From the NCBI GenBank assembly GCA_000507305.1, contig DF239723.1:104745-168744 (forward strand): 64,000 nt of DNA, in the 5' to 3' direction. The stretch's first letter is position 1. Each line of letters starts with the position of its first letter. Position numbers and translations under genes: made by a program. Shown here one piece after another: positions 32,962 to 43,748 of the stretch. The DNA comes from Breviolum minutum Mf 1.05b.01 (taxonomy: Eukaryota > Sar > Dinophyceae > Suessiales > Symbiodiniaceae). A model generated the notes under the pieces. The model worked only from the letters and a program-made list of their open reading frames with translations, ran no database searches and was not told the DNA's origin.

Positions 32962-33019
32962 TTTTCCTGAGATGTGAACATTTTCCCAGGTTGCAGGGAA
33001 CCAGTTCTTCCAAACTTCC
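32962..33019 (-). CDS. TSP1-repeat gene, exon with LEELVPCNLGKC
   Basis: Acceptor TTTTGCCAG. Encodes GSLEELVPCNLGKCSHL, the C-terminal part of a TSR, continuing in phase 0 from PTAGGVPCQ of exon 34224-34272. The donor is GC (end 32962) or GT (end 32980). Confidence 0.75.
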
Positions 33020-34223
33020 CTGGCAAAATGGAATATCAAGTTGCGAAATGGCTTGTGGCGTCTTCGCGGTTCCATATGGGGTGAAAATTTTGGTGAACAT
33101 ACTTCAGGTCATCGATGGGAGGCTTCAAACACAAATCCCAAACAGAAAAGAACACAGTTCGAGACGTAACGTCAAGTATATTCAACTATACTAAAACTAA
33201 ACCAAGTTCAACTATATTGTACACCCCTGCAGAGTAAGATGACATTGAAAAATCCCCATGTGAAAATAGGAAGCACATCTTCATTCAAGGTTGTTTTTCC
33301 AGCCGGTCATGTTATTCGTTTTCAGGGAGGTACCTTATGGGAGGGGTTCATGACAATCTGGAGGGGTCTCCAGCTCCTTCACGGCAACAAAAAAGACATA
33401 GCATTCCAGGCCACATTCCATAGAGAAAAAAATATGGTATTCATTGGGTTGTCCCCCTTCCCAGGATGCCAGTCACCACAAGGATTATGTTATTTTTAGT
33501 AGGGGATCCCAAACTAAACCTTGATTTACCACTGGAATCCTGGGAGGCGGGACAAGCCAAAGTATTCACACTTACAGTCACCTACATGGAGCCTACGCCC
33601 TGGAAATTTTGAAAGAATGGATCCCCAAAAACAATCATTGCTTGGTCAAAAGAGTTGCCAAACTCTCAAATGCATAGGCAACGCCTGGAAAACAGCGGGC
33701 CGTTGCTGTTGTTTTCCTTCCCATCAACTTGAGGGGCCCCTAAAACCAGCTATCCAGTTGCCTAAAAAAATGGTACTTTCCTACTTAGAGGTTCAGGATA
33801 CTTAGGAAGTGGATAGTAACCAGGGTTATAACCTCTATAAGTGGGTCATATGTCCCCTAACTAGGGTTATAAACCTACATACAACCAGTTATGAAGTATC
33901 CTGAACCTCTAGGTATGTTTTGCAGGTAGAGATGTTTTTGACCAATAATCCTCCCGACTATGAAACAAGTCTATCCTGGAATGCTTGATGAAATGTTGAC
34001 TTCTACTAAAATTTCATGGTCTTTCCAAAGTCGACTACCCCCTGAAAACTAACATGACTGGCTGGAAAACCATGAATGAAGATATATTTCCTATTATTGA
34101 ACATGAGGAATTTTCCAGCCAGTGATCTTAGTTTTTACGGGTGTATTTCTTTAATGCCCAGGGGCATGATATTTCGATCGAAAAACCCTCGCGAATCTTG
34201 TTGGATCTCGAAGATTCCCCTGC

Positions 34224-34272
34224 CTGACATGGCACACCACCCGCCGTCGGTGGAGTGCGAACGCCACGATTC
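34224..34272 (-). CDS. TSP1-repeat gene, exon with TPPTAGGVPC
   Basis: 49 nt, acceptor CGCCACAG, GC donor (GCAGGG). Encodes NRGVRTPPTAGGVPCQ, the R-x2-V-x2-PP-x3-GG-x-PC block of TSRs. The leading G completes Arg from exon 36291-36326. Confidence 0.8.
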
Positions 34273-34744
34273 CTGTGGCGGGGTGCTGGAGATGGAAAAC
34301 AAGGGTCATTCATCCAACCCAAACTCATGCACTATTATAAGGGAAATCCCTCAAAATTACCATAAATTTACATTCTTCAATTCCCCCAACATGGGTCCCA
34401 TTTAATGACCCCTGGAAAAGGCGGTGGGAAGATGCATGGGTTTTCATCATGCTTTCTGGGGGAAAGATGTTTGTGATATGGTGTTTGGGAGAAGAAAAGT
34501 GAAGAATTTTTGGTGGGAAGCTGCAACAATAACGCGTATTGAAAAATCAACTATGCTTAACTTACATCCCATGAAATCAATCCTGATTGATTGGTTCAAT
34601 TGAAGTTGGTACATTGATTTCATGGCAAAATTAAAAATTACCTTCCGGGAACTCACATATCCTCTCCCTTGGGGGTACTTTCGAGTCGATGATTTTCCAT
34701 TTTTTAAGGTAGGATATATGATCGTTCCTTGGAGGGTTTATGTC

Positions 34745-34885
34745 AATGGAGTTTCCTGGTTCCCTTACTTGGTGGGCTTGGTAGCATATAATCACCCAAT
34801 TGGCAATATATAAGTGGTATATAAGTGGTATATACTGCCAATTGGGTGATTATATGCTACCAAGCCCACCTATTGAAGGAACCAG
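34745..34885. repeat. Hairpin family L copy
   Basis: Very long palindrome: AATCACCCAATTGGCA..TGCCAATTGGGTGATT. Followed by GAAACAGCTATTTG, which recurs inverted beside the copy at 45575. Confidence 0.8.
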
Positions 34886-35164
34886 AAACAGCTATTTGCT
34901 ATTAAGTTTATGTCACATGTATCATCCCCAACTCAAAGGACCCAACCTATTTTCAAGGTCGTGAGTGTTTTTTTCTCATAACTTTCGCCCAAGGAAAACA
35001 TCCTCTAACTTATCCGCGCATAGACAGAGTTATAGGGTTGCATCCCTTCATATGGGAAATGGTTGGGTAACCCTGTAACCCGGTCTATGTGCAGCTAAGC
35101 TAAAATCCCAACATGTTCAAGTTCCAACGATTTGTAAATCCCAGCCGGGGTGTTGAAATTGGGC

Positions 35165-35300
35165 ACTTGGATTCGTACCCTTGGAAGTTAGGATCAAAGG
35201 TTAGGATCACTGGGTTATAACCCCAAGCAAAATTCCATTTATAAGTAGCTTATAACCAACTTAGAAAAAAAACACACACACACACATGTAGTAACTTCCT
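35165..35300. repeat. Hairpin family A copy, truncated right end
   Basis: ACTTGGATTCGTACCC to AGTAACTTCCT, including a CA microsatellite. It abuts family C with the same junction as near 8510-8570. Confidence 0.65.
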
Positions 35301-35423
35301 CTAGTTGGTGGTTTTTCACCAACCCCTTTGAACAATATTATGTCGTCAAATTGGGTGGAAATCTTCCCCAAAATTTTTGGGGGTGAACATGAAAAAAATG
35401 GTTTGAGTCAAACCACCACCCAG
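35301..35423. repeat. Hairpin family C copy
   Basis: CTAGTTGGTGGTTTTTC to CAAACCACCACCCAG. Confidence 0.75.
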
Positions 35424-35482
35424 TCGTCGGACATCGAACCCCTCGAAAAAACCAAAACGGCCCCGGACTTTTATTTTTCCTA

Positions 35483-35636
35483 CTTGGAGGATCATCCCAG
35501 GACGGACGTAAGTGGATGAGAACCATGGTTAGTTGTAAGTCCCCCTAAGGATCGGGTTTTGGGACCCCTCCCAATGGCCTAAATTACGTATAAATAGGGG
35601 TTACTAGCCACTTACTAACTGGGATGATCCTCCAAG
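35483..35636. repeat. Hairpin family D copy
   Basis: CTTGGAGGATCATCCCAGG to CTGGGATGATCCTCCAAG. Confidence 0.8.
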
Positions 35637-36082
35637 TAAGGACCCAACTTTCAAACCCGGATGCGGACTATTTACATACCATTTCCTCTTGAATGTGGCC
35701 ATTTTTTCACCTTTCATGTAGGTAAATCCATACATGGAACATCTGGGAAAAGCCAAAAACTTGTTGAAAGAAAAAAAACTGTGAAAATTCATTGAGCCTT
35801 CATGCCCTGGAGGTTGGAAATATAGATGAAAATTGTGGAAAATAGCTCAAAGGACCCCACCCCCTGGTATAAATTGGTAGGTTTTTCTGACTTTAAGGCC
35901 TTAAGGTCCTCATTTTATAGGGATTTGTTTCCCGTTTTCGGGGCCTATTTGGTCCAGTTTTGGGCTGAGTTGTCCATCTGGATCCTGCAAGGTGGGCCCC
36001 GGATCAAGTGATAAATGGGATGAAATAATTCCTATAAGTAGGGTGTTTTCACCCCAGCTACCTATTGATTTTTCGGCCATTT

Positions 36083-36189
36083 GGGTGTTTCCTTAAATGG
36101 TGGTACCCCCATTTCACACCCCAAAATGATCATTTTTAGTAGGAACAAAACACATGTTTTAGTAGGTACCACCATTTTAGGAAACGTCC
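36083..36189. mobile_element. Hairpin family B copy, TSD ATTT, nested in family I
   Basis: Flanked by ATTT at 36079-36082 and 36190-36193. It interrupts a family I repeat (GGCC|ATTT..TAGGGG), which gives the order of insertion. Confidence 0.85.
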
Positions 36190-36290
36190 ATTTGTAGGGG
36201 GTTCTTTCATCCTAGTTATAACGATCATAGGGGGTCCACCTTGTATGGATCCTATGTTTTTTCTTTAGCGCCAGATAGATCGCAGCCTGC

Positions 36291-36326
36291 CTGTGCTTGA
36301 GACCGCCATTACAAAGAGCAGTGCAC
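36291..36326 (-). CDS. TSP1-repeat gene, 36-nt exon with CTALCNGG
   Basis: Acceptor ACATGAG, GC donor (GCAGGC). Encodes CTALCNGGLKH. The leading G completes Glu of ..TWGSWTE and the trailing AG completes Arg of RNRGV. Both joins keep TSR spacing, and both depend on the chosen sites. Confidence 0.7.
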
Positions 36327-36417
36327 CTCATGTCTGACAATGGAACGTCCTCATGTCATGCATTGAAACAAACAACAAACAACAAACCAACAAGCCCAAC
36401 AAACCAACAAACCAACA

Positions 36418-36421
36418 AACC

Positions 36422-36495
<74 letters not shown>

Positions 36496-36580
36496 GACCA
36501 AGACCAAGACCAAGACCAAGACCAAGACCAAGACCAAAACCAACAACAACAACAACAACAACAACAACAGCAACACGAGA
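36418..36580. repeat. CAA / AAGACC microsatellite
   Basis: (CAA)n, then (CAAGAC)n, then (CAA)n. Poly-Asn or poly-Leu frames here are not genes. Confidence 0.95.
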
Positions 36581-36812
36581 TGATTTTGTTTCAGAACTTC
36601 CCTTTCTTGGAAAGGGAAACTTTGCACAGTTCACTCCACCAAAGCAAAGAATCACTTGAATATCTTGAATCACTTGAAATATGAAAGTCAAAAACCCTGA
36701 GGTAGAAGGAAAGCACTGAGCTGGGGTTAGATTTGTGTTCTGATGGGTTCCATTTTGGTTGCGAACATTCCCCTGGCATATTGCTGCCAAATCATTGTTG
36801 ACTATCTCTTTT

Positions 36813-36920
36813 ATACCCCTGAAAACTAACATGGAAGCCCAAAAATGGAGGTTTGGAAGATGCTTTTCCTTGTCAAATGGGTGATTTTCTGGTTCTATGT
36901 TAGTTTTCGGGGGAAGTACC
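36813..36920. repeat. Hairpin family G copy
   Basis: TATACCCCTGAAAACTAACA to TGTTAGTTTTCGGGGGAAGTA. Confidence 0.75.
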
Positions 36921-37237
36921 CCCCACCTTTTTCACCAGAAATTGACCAACAAAATATTTCAGCAAATGGTTTGGAAAGGATTTTTGGGCCCCGAAGATCG
37001 CTTCTGCATGGTTTCCATGTCACGTTGCAAAAATCATCCCAAAGTTAGTGAATCCTCCAACAAAATCTAGCAAATCCTTCCCCAAAAAAATACCAATGAA
37101 ACCCTGGTGAATGATGATAGTTCAAAAGGTGAAATAAATCATCTGCGGTAATTCCCTGAGAAAAAATGACCTTTGGAAGGATTTGGTTACAAGTCAAAGG
37201 AAATTCATGCAGAAAAAGAGGCAAATTGAACCAGTAC

Positions 37238-37342
37238 CTAGTTGGTGGTTTCAACCCATTTGAAAAATATGATCGTCAAATTTGGATCATTTCCCCAAGG
37301 ATCGGGGTGAAAATAAAAAATCTTTGAGTTGCCACCACCTAG
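37238..37342. repeat. Hairpin family C copy, consensus-like
   Basis: GTACCTAG..CTAGGTAC at the two ends. Confidence 0.8.
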
Positions 37343-37675
37343 GTACAAATAGTACAACCACTCCGATTTATAGGTCAACCGTTTCAAAGCCACAAAAGTT
37401 TGTTTTGGGTCCACTTCGCAGCCTTCAAAAATTCGATTTTGGAGGGCGCTTTTGATGCTGGATTTCCTCAAGAAAAAATCCGTTTTTATGTGAGATGCCA
37501 TGTTTTTTTTCAATAATCTTAGGGAGCTAAACTAGTTGTTTTTTCCTGGGCAAAAACGGACTCCCGGTCTATTTCCTTTCCAAAAGGCCTAAGGGGTTAT
37601 GGTTCGGGATTTTAGATCGCCAGGTTCGCTCCGAAACAGCTCCTGTTCCCGGAACGTTCCCTCCAGGGTCTCAAC

Positions 37676-37702
37676 TCTGTCCATGATCCCCAAGTAGTCA
37701 AC
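37676..37702 (-). CDS. TSP1-repeat gene, exon with TTWGSWTE
   Basis: Donor GTTGAG, minimal acceptor GCTGGCAG. Encodes LTTWGSWT with GA left for Glu. The frame stays open upstream to about 37760 (ETSNFTASFNGF), so the exon may be longer. A second frame over the same DNA reads as a charged helix; only the first keeps TSR spacing into 36291-36326. Confidence 0.6.
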
Positions 37703-37785
37703 CTGCCAGCGTTGAAGCCGTTGAAGGAAGCAGTGAAGTTGGAGGTTTCAACCCGAACTCAAAGGCTTATAGTGACCTTCAACTA

Positions 37786-38006
37786 CTTGGAGGATCATCC
37801 CATTTAGCAAGTGGATAATAAGCAAAGTTAGTAGCAAGTCCAGAAAGTGGGGTTGTTTCCCTTCAAAATCGCGGTTTTATGGCTTATAAATGGGGGTGAT
37901 CCTAACCACTTACAAACCCATCCGAAAAATATGAATCAAAATGGGAATCATCCTCCCCAAGGTTCGGGTTGAAAATAAAAAATATGAAAGAAACCACCAC
38001 CGAGAT
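37786..38006. repeat. Hybrid element: family D left part joined to family C right part
   Basis: Starts CTTGGAGGATCATCCC and follows family D to CTAACCACTTACAAA (about 37913), then switches to the family C sequence CCCATCCGAAAAATATG..AAACCACCACC. Confidence 0.65.
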
Positions 38007-38008
38007 TA

Positions 38009-38320
38009 TTAGTGACCTTCAACTAGAGGACCAAAGGGTCGATCCCAGAATCGCCAGGCATTGATTGTCATGGAGGAAGTTGAATCATTGGCATAGTCAC
38101 ATATTTTAGGGCAGTGAAGATCAAAATGAGACATCTGCCTGGCATTTCTGCTGGTGACCTTTTTGGGATGGTTAAGTGACCCATCTAAAACTTCTCCCAA
38201 ACAAGCTACCTGCTCATCTCCCAGGGGTGACTTGAAGAATAGTGGCCACCAAATTCCATGGCCAACATACATCACAGGAGCGATTTTTTGGACGCGGCAT
38301 CCCCCTTTCGACACCCCCAA
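38009..38320 (-). other. Open frame of unclear status
   Basis: Minus-strand frame of 103 codons (e.g. NHPKKVTSRNARQMSHFDLH). A stretch of it resembles 19905-19985, where the frame is broken, and more weakly 57420-57450. It is therefore probably a repeat, although a Cys-containing exon of the TSR gene is possible. Confidence 0.3.
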
Positions 38321-38521
38321 ATCATTCAGGAATTCCTAGAGATTTGGTGGGTGGTCTTGTTGGGTATGGTATGTTCCAAGGGTTTTGTTGGAAAATTCTT
38401 ATATATTGACACCCAGCAAGATAGAGGCGATGCCGATGCCTATCAAAAAATCCCGAAAATCAAATGGGACGTCGAAAATTGAGCCCATCAGATTCCCTAT
38501 GGCCAATCTAGCCTGGCCTTA

Positions 38522-38663
38522 CTTGGATGTCCCGGGAAGTTAGTAAAAGGTTATGATCAGTGGGTTATAAGTTATAACCCCAATTCAACCCCCATTTCTT
38601 TGTAGGTGAAATAACCCATTGATCCCAATCATTGATCCTAACTTCCTTTCCGGGACATCCTAG
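38522..38663. repeat. Hairpin family A copy
   Basis: CTTGGATGTCCCGGGAAG to CTTCCTTTCCGGGACATCC. Confidence 0.8.
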
Positions 38664-39088
38664 TACTTCAAACCCATTTTGGTTCCAACCAGGTACACCA
38701 CACAAAATGTAGACGCCGGATCCAAACACCAAACACCAAACTCACCGACATGGATGTCGAGAAAAAAATGGTGGAAAATTCATCTTCCGACATCACGAAT
38801 CTGCAACAACTGGGGAATAAACATCTTCGAAATAAAATGCTGCTTTGGAAAGCTGCCAAAAAAATCCCTCCCCACTATGCAAAAGATTGAAGAAAAATCG
38901 TTGCCCCCCCCCAACCCAACCCAAACCAAGCCAACTTCAAACCACCAACCCAAAAGATCCCCAACTGAAGCAGCGCGTTTCAACAACAAACTCCGGCTGC
39001 CACCACCATCAAACCCACTATACCCATAGGATCCATGCATGGTAATTTTAACTAAATGAAAACCATAAAAATCAAATAAATGTATATA

Positions 39089-39186
39089 CTAGTTGGTGGT
39101 TTCAACCCCTCTGAAAAATAGTTGTCAAATTGGATCATTTCCCCAGGTAGGGTTGAAAATAAAAAATATTTGAAACCACCGCCTAG
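39089..39186. repeat. Hairpin family C copy nested in family E
   Basis: The E arms are GGATCCATGCATGGTAATTT (39030-39050) and GTAGGTAAATATACAATCG (39188-39206). Confidence 0.75.
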
Positions 39187-39228
39187 TGTAGGTAAATATA
39201 CAATCGTCCCATAGATCCATCATGGGAC

Positions 39229-39294
39229 TGGGCATCCCAACATGCAATCCGTGACCGAAGAATCTTTCTTCCAATTCTCGCAAGGCTCGATCTC
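39229..39294 (-). CDS. TSP1-repeat gene, exon with EIEPC..DCMLGC
   Basis: 66 nt, acceptor GGAGTCCAG, donor GTCCCA. Encodes EIEPCENWKKDSSVTDCMLG then CP: the end of one TSR and the first Cys of the next. Joins LASCQ of exon 40486-40545 in phase 0. Confidence 0.7.
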
Positions 39295-39328
39295 CTGGAC
39301 TCCAAAAATTCAAGGTTTCAGGATCTTT

Positions 39329-39454
39329 CCCTAGTCTTCCAAAATCCTCCGAATACCTTGTGAGGATCGGTGTTTGGGCCCCCTAAAGGCCGAACCTCAG
39401 GAGGTGTTTGTGGGTCCAAACATCGATCCTCACAAGGTATTTGGAAGACTAGGG
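39329..39454. repeat. Hairpin family Q copy, inverted
   Basis: See 9158-9280; arms and centre are nearly identical. Confidence 0.75.
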
Positions 39455-40093
39455 TTTATGGAGATCATCTTACAAGAAGAGGACCCCCTAGTTATAAGGT
39501 ACGGTATAGTTATAACCCCAGCAATCCCTATGGTATACCATGGTTGTTAATGGGTATAACTAGGGATCAATCCACTTATAGTGGTTAGGGGGGCCCATTT
39601 TTTATCCCCTGGAAGTCCAAGTTGACTATTTGTTGAATGATTTTTCCGTAAAGACGGCATTGTTTTAGTAAGGGTTTACTATCAAACAAATATTGGGAAA
39701 TGTCATGTTTATGGTCTTTGACTTCCAGGTTTATCATTTTTGGGGGAAAAATGGCAATCTTTTCTCAACCAAGGCTCCTAAATTCAGGGCTCAATCTTTT
39801 AAAGTTTAAAAAAAATGGCACAAGGAAAATCGTTTAATGGGAGTGGAAATAGACCTATCTACAAGGTGGGCCCCCACCTTTCCATCGTTATTAAAAAAAG
39901 GGGTGAAACGGGGACCCTATAAATCTGACCAAATGGAATCATATTTCACCAACCTGGATGTCCCTGAAATAAGGGGTCCCATTTCCCGAACCCAAAAAGC
40001 TACCAACCTTGGGGGCCCAACACTCGTGGTGAGGTCGCGAGCGAATTTGATCAGATATTTTTTTCCACAAAAAAAAAAACTCGAAAATGTTCC

Positions 40094-40208
40094 ATTGAAT
40101 CCTAGTTGTTTAACAGGGATCCTTATATTGGCTCATTGCAAGCCCCATATAACTGGGTAGGATTTCATCCCTTACATACCCTAAACAACCAGGGCTTTTT
40201 TCATTGCT
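40094..40208. repeat. Family H repeat copy
   Basis: AATCCTAGTTGTTTAACAGG to CCCTAAACAACCAGGG. Confidence 0.65.
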
Positions 40209-40485
40209 CATTTATAGCTGGTCTGAGGCTCACCTTGTAGGACCATAGGATTAAATATCCCCTGATCTGCCCATATCTATTCTTTGCTGTGCTTGTTCGA
40301 AAAAGATAGGGAAAAGTTCCAAACTCCTTCCTCAAATGGTGATTGAGTAGTGATGAATCCCATAGTAGAAACTAACAAAATCATTCACCACATTCAGAAA
40401 TCCAAGTCATTTCATGATTTTTGTAGAAAAGTTGGTGAATGGTTCGTTTAAAAAAAAGTACCCGTGGAACAAATGGGCCCCTGGC

Positions 40486-40545
40486 TTGACATGAGGCCAA
40501 CCGTGGTTTGCCATCATTAGTTGTCGGAGGGCCCGTACGGGACCC
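40486..40545 (-). CDS. TSP1-repeat gene, exon with GPPTTNDGKPRLASC
   Basis: GC donor (GCCAGG). Encodes SRTGPPTTNDGKPRLASCQ, the loop before the third Cys of a TSR. No clear AG acceptor is visible near the start, so the left coordinate on the transcript is approximate. Confidence 0.55.
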
Positions 40546-40630
40546 GGTGTCAAGGTGGGCAAAAAAAAACAGGCCCATAAATTGGGATAAAAACTGGTCC
40601 CCGCTATTTTATTTCACCCCAGTGAGTCAC

Positions 40631-40745
40631 CTAGTTGGTGGTTTCAACCAACCCACTTGAAACATATGCGCCAGTCAAATTGCGAATCATCTTCCCCAAA
40701 TATAGGGTTGAAATTTTAAAAAATCTTTGAGTTGCCACCAACCAG
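40631..40745. repeat. Hairpin family C copy
   Basis: CTAGTTGGTGGTTTC to GCCACCAACCAG. Confidence 0.75.
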
Positions 40746-40862
40746 AAACCCATTTGAATCTACCCATTTTTTGGGCGTTATGACGACTTATGAATCTTAT
40801 GACTTCACCTGGCCTCTTTTTGGGGGGGGTGGGTGAAGGGATCCCAGCTTCGTTGGACCCAT

Positions 40863-40900
<38 letters not shown>

Positions 40901-41456
40901 CTTTAAAGGGTTTAGGCTATGAAGAATCAGATTTTGCTATAGAAACAAACACCCGGGGGGGGGTAAGATTAAACCCGATTTTTTGGGGGAAAATGCCTGA
41001 AACGACATGCTTAAAGAAAAAAGGAAAACTTGCCAACTGCCAAAAACTAACAGCAAAAGCCCCTTGAAAAAAGACCTGGTTGTCGAAATTTCTCTTGAAA
41101 AAGAAAAACCACCTTTTTCTGTCGAAATGTCTCTGAAACATGATGTTTGGGAAACAATCCTTACCTTTTCGCGCTCAGTTTATGTTCAGGACCCTTTGAG
41201 TCTGTACAGAGCGCTTGATTTGGATGTCAATAATTTGAGGAATAGAAGTGTGATTGGCATGGTATCCTACTAAAAGTACGGGATTTGGGGGGTTCACCCA
41301 TTACTTTTGAGACAGACCCATTTAGGGACTTCAGCTGTTTTTGATCTGTTTTCAGATGAAGTCTATTTCAAATTTTCCAAATGCCACAAGTGCTTCCCGC
41401 CCGAGAAGAAAAGAGAACAGAAGATTGTAAAACCTCCATCAGCCATGACACCAGAT

Positions 41457-41557
41457 GGATGTTTCCAAAGATAGGGGTACACCCAAATCATCCAGTTTAA
41501 TAGGGTTTCCCCTTATAAACCATCTATTTTGGGGTACCCCTATTTTTGGAAACACCT
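41457..41557. mobile_element. Hairpin family B copy, TSD AGAT
   Basis: Flanked by AGAT at 41453-41456 and 41558-41561. Confidence 0.85.
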
Positions 41558-41763
41558 AGATGGGAACTGGCATTTTTGGTGGCACATGGTCTCCAAACAA
41601 ATCTCTCTCAAGTGTCCTCCAAAGACAATGGTGGCTGAGGGTACCTTGTTCCACAAGCTTTTCCACCATTCTGAGCCTCCCAAGAGGTCGGTCGGAAACT
41701 CAGATTCAATGGCAGTTTTCAGGGAATGAAATGACAAAACTGACAAAAGGATTATAGTAGAGA

Positions 41764-41885
41764 TACTGTTGAATCTGTTGATGGAAGAAATCCTGCACCA
41801 GTTCTAGTAGATAGTTTTATCCCACTGTATTTCAGGGTTTTTCACATCCCAGGTGGTTAGCAGCCGGATTTCTGCCATCGACAGT
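41764..41885. repeat. Hairpin family F copy
   Basis: ACTGTTGAATCTGTTGATGG to CTGCCATCGACAGT, with a short duplication of the left tip. Confidence 0.7.
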
Positions 41886-42011
41886 ATCACTTGTGCAATC
41901 ATCTTTCTTGGTCACGCTTCTTGGCTTCACATTGCGATAGTGCTTTCTTGGCTCAGCAAACTGACATACCGACAGGTACAACAAAAAATTGCCACAAAAA
42001 AATCAGCATGT

Positions 42012-42114
42012 GGGTGTGTCTCCGAAAATAGCGGTACCCCCAAATCATCCATTTTAATGGGGTTTTCCATTATAAACCATCCATTTTGGGGTATCCCTAT
42101 TTTTGGAAACACCC
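42012..42114. mobile_element. Hairpin family B copy, TSD ATGT
   Basis: Flanked by ATGT at 42008-42011 and 42115-42118. Confidence 0.85.
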
Positions 42115-42152
42115 ATGTGTCTATGCACCCCCACTCCCAAACAACAGCATGC

Positions 42153-42200
42153 CTGCGCCAGAATGCTCCGCGCACGCACGCGATTGCTTCCAGGAGTATC
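42153..42200 (-). CDS. TSP1-repeat gene, exon with SNRVRARS
   Basis: 48 nt, acceptor TTTTGCCAG, GC donor (GCATGC). Encodes DTPGSNRVRARSILAQ, fitting the G-x-G-x3-R-x-R strand of a TSR. CpG-rich compared with flanking introns. Phase 0 on both sides. Confidence 0.6.
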
Positions 42201-42533
42201 CTGGCAAAACTCACGATGGCCATCTTGAGGCAAGTTCCAACCCTTCATATCTTAGGGATAAATTCACCTTTCATGGGGAATCATTTCAAAAAGGGTATGT
42301 GAACCCATAAACCCCCACTATTCCGGTTGATGAGTGTATCCCTTACACCCTGGAAGATGAACATGGAACCTTCAGAATCCACCCCTGGAAAAGGAAAATC
42401 ATCTTCCAAACCATCATTTTCAGGTTTTATGTTGATCTTCGCGGCGTATCAAAGCAAAACCAAATATGGGAGTTGATCAACCCCATATGTGACCTGTTTC
42501 TCCTCTATGCTTGAATACCAAGAAAAAGGCAAC

Positions 42534-42565
42534 TCCGAAAACAGGATGCAATCACAAACAAAATC
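42534..42565 (-). CDS. TSP1-repeat gene, 32-nt exon with CDCILFS
   Basis: Acceptor CTAAGACAG, donor GTTGCC. Encodes DFVCDCILFS plus GA for Glu: the D-C opening of a TSR, with the same phase-2 donor position as other modules. Confidence 0.5.
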
Positions 42566-43028
42566 CTGTCTTAGATTTGCTCCAGATGCTTGGAAAATGT
42601 AAGAAATATTCTCCCAAATGGAGGTTTGATGGTGATTTACCACGGTAGAATCGGTAAAAACTCACCTTAAAAACATAAATGGGTATTATAAACCCTTATC
42701 AATGGGGTAAAAAAATCACCTTAAACACATCCAAGCATGTAAATTTCAAAGGGAAAAGTTGGGTACCCTTGGGAGAGTACCCGATGTATATATCAACATA
42801 TACCACCTATATATGGATAATGTAATCGTTGTATAGGGCAATATGGTGTAATATTTGGGGAACAACTGCTGGGGTACCCTCCCAAGGGTACCCAAAATTT
42901 CCCTTTGAAAATTGAGTTTCAATGGTGAATCCGGATCACCACTTGTGTTTTAAAACCCACACCTGGAACCTGCAAACATCAAGCTTCCAGCAGCTTGTGG
43001 AAAATTGGATGACCCTAATATGCTTGAT

Positions 43029-43108
43029 ATGCTCCATGTATGGTAGATTTACCTACATTTACCATGAAATTCAACCAAATGTAGGTAAATATACCATACA
43101 TGGATCCT
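43029..43108. repeat. Hairpin family E copy
   Basis: CTCCATGTATGGTAG to CATACATGGATCC; followed by three short direct repeats of GGATTGGATGATGGACCCTA (to about 43172). Confidence 0.75.
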
Positions 43109-43342
43109 ATGGGATTGGATGATGGACCCTATTGGATTGGATGATGGACCCTATGGGATTGGATGATGATTCCAAACTTTTACTTGAGTAAAGCTTGGAA
43201 ATGACCCATTTCTATCCATTTTCAAACATTTCAAAACTGCTTGGTTTTCAGGTTCCAGGGAGTTGTAAGTGGCTTTTCAACTTCTCTCTCTATGCATGGT
43301 TTTTGTGAAAACCGCTCAAGTTTGAGAGAGTCGGACACTTAC

Positions 43343-43370
43343 CAGTTTCCCACTAAAATTTCTCACTACA
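43343..43370 (-). CDS. TSP1-repeat gene, possible 28-nt exon VVRNFSGKL
   Basis: Strong sites: TATTTTTGCAG acceptor and GTAAGT donor. Encodes VVRNFSGKL, like the V-x2-N/P-F-x-G-K-L loop of TSRs. No adjoining exon confirms the phase. Confidence 0.45.
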
Positions 43371-43446
43371 CTGCAAAAATATCATTGAAAAAAACAGTTG
43401 AAGATTGGAACCTCACTCAAGGGCACAACTGAGGTTTTAGAGAACT

Positions 43447-43553
43447 ACTGTTGATGGAAAAAATCCTGCACCACCTGGGATGTATAAAGCCTTGCAAATC
43501 ATGGGGTAAACTGCCTATCAATTGGTGCTAGAGTTCTGCCAACAACCGCAAGA
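43447..43553. repeat. Hairpin family F copy, diverged right arm
   Basis: ACTGTTGATGGAAAAAATCC; the right arm is only partly preserved. Confidence 0.65.
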
Positions 43554-43671
43554 AATGTGTTGGGATTCCTTCTCTTCAAGGTGGGCCCCCACTAGCTATA
43601 AATGGGATTATATAAATAGCCGGAAAAAACATGGGTAACTGGGGTTATAGACCTACTTTTACCCAGATGCT

Positions 43672-43748
43672 CCATGTATGGAATATTGACCTACATTTGG
43701 TTGATTCTTATGGTAAAATGTAGGTAAATATACCATACATGGAGCATA
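43672..43748. repeat. Hairpin family E copy
   Basis: TGCTCCATGTATGGAATATT to ATACCATACATGGAGCA. Confidence 0.8.

Noticed and set aside
36297..36832. Long frames with poly-Asn, poly-Thr, poly-Leu or poly-Val
   Set aside because: Produced by the CAA/AAGACC microsatellite in all frames.
38750..38890. 46-codon plus-strand frame starting MDVEKKMVENSSS
   Set aside because: Charged and coherent, but opposite in strand to the gene, without splice or promoter support; could be chance.
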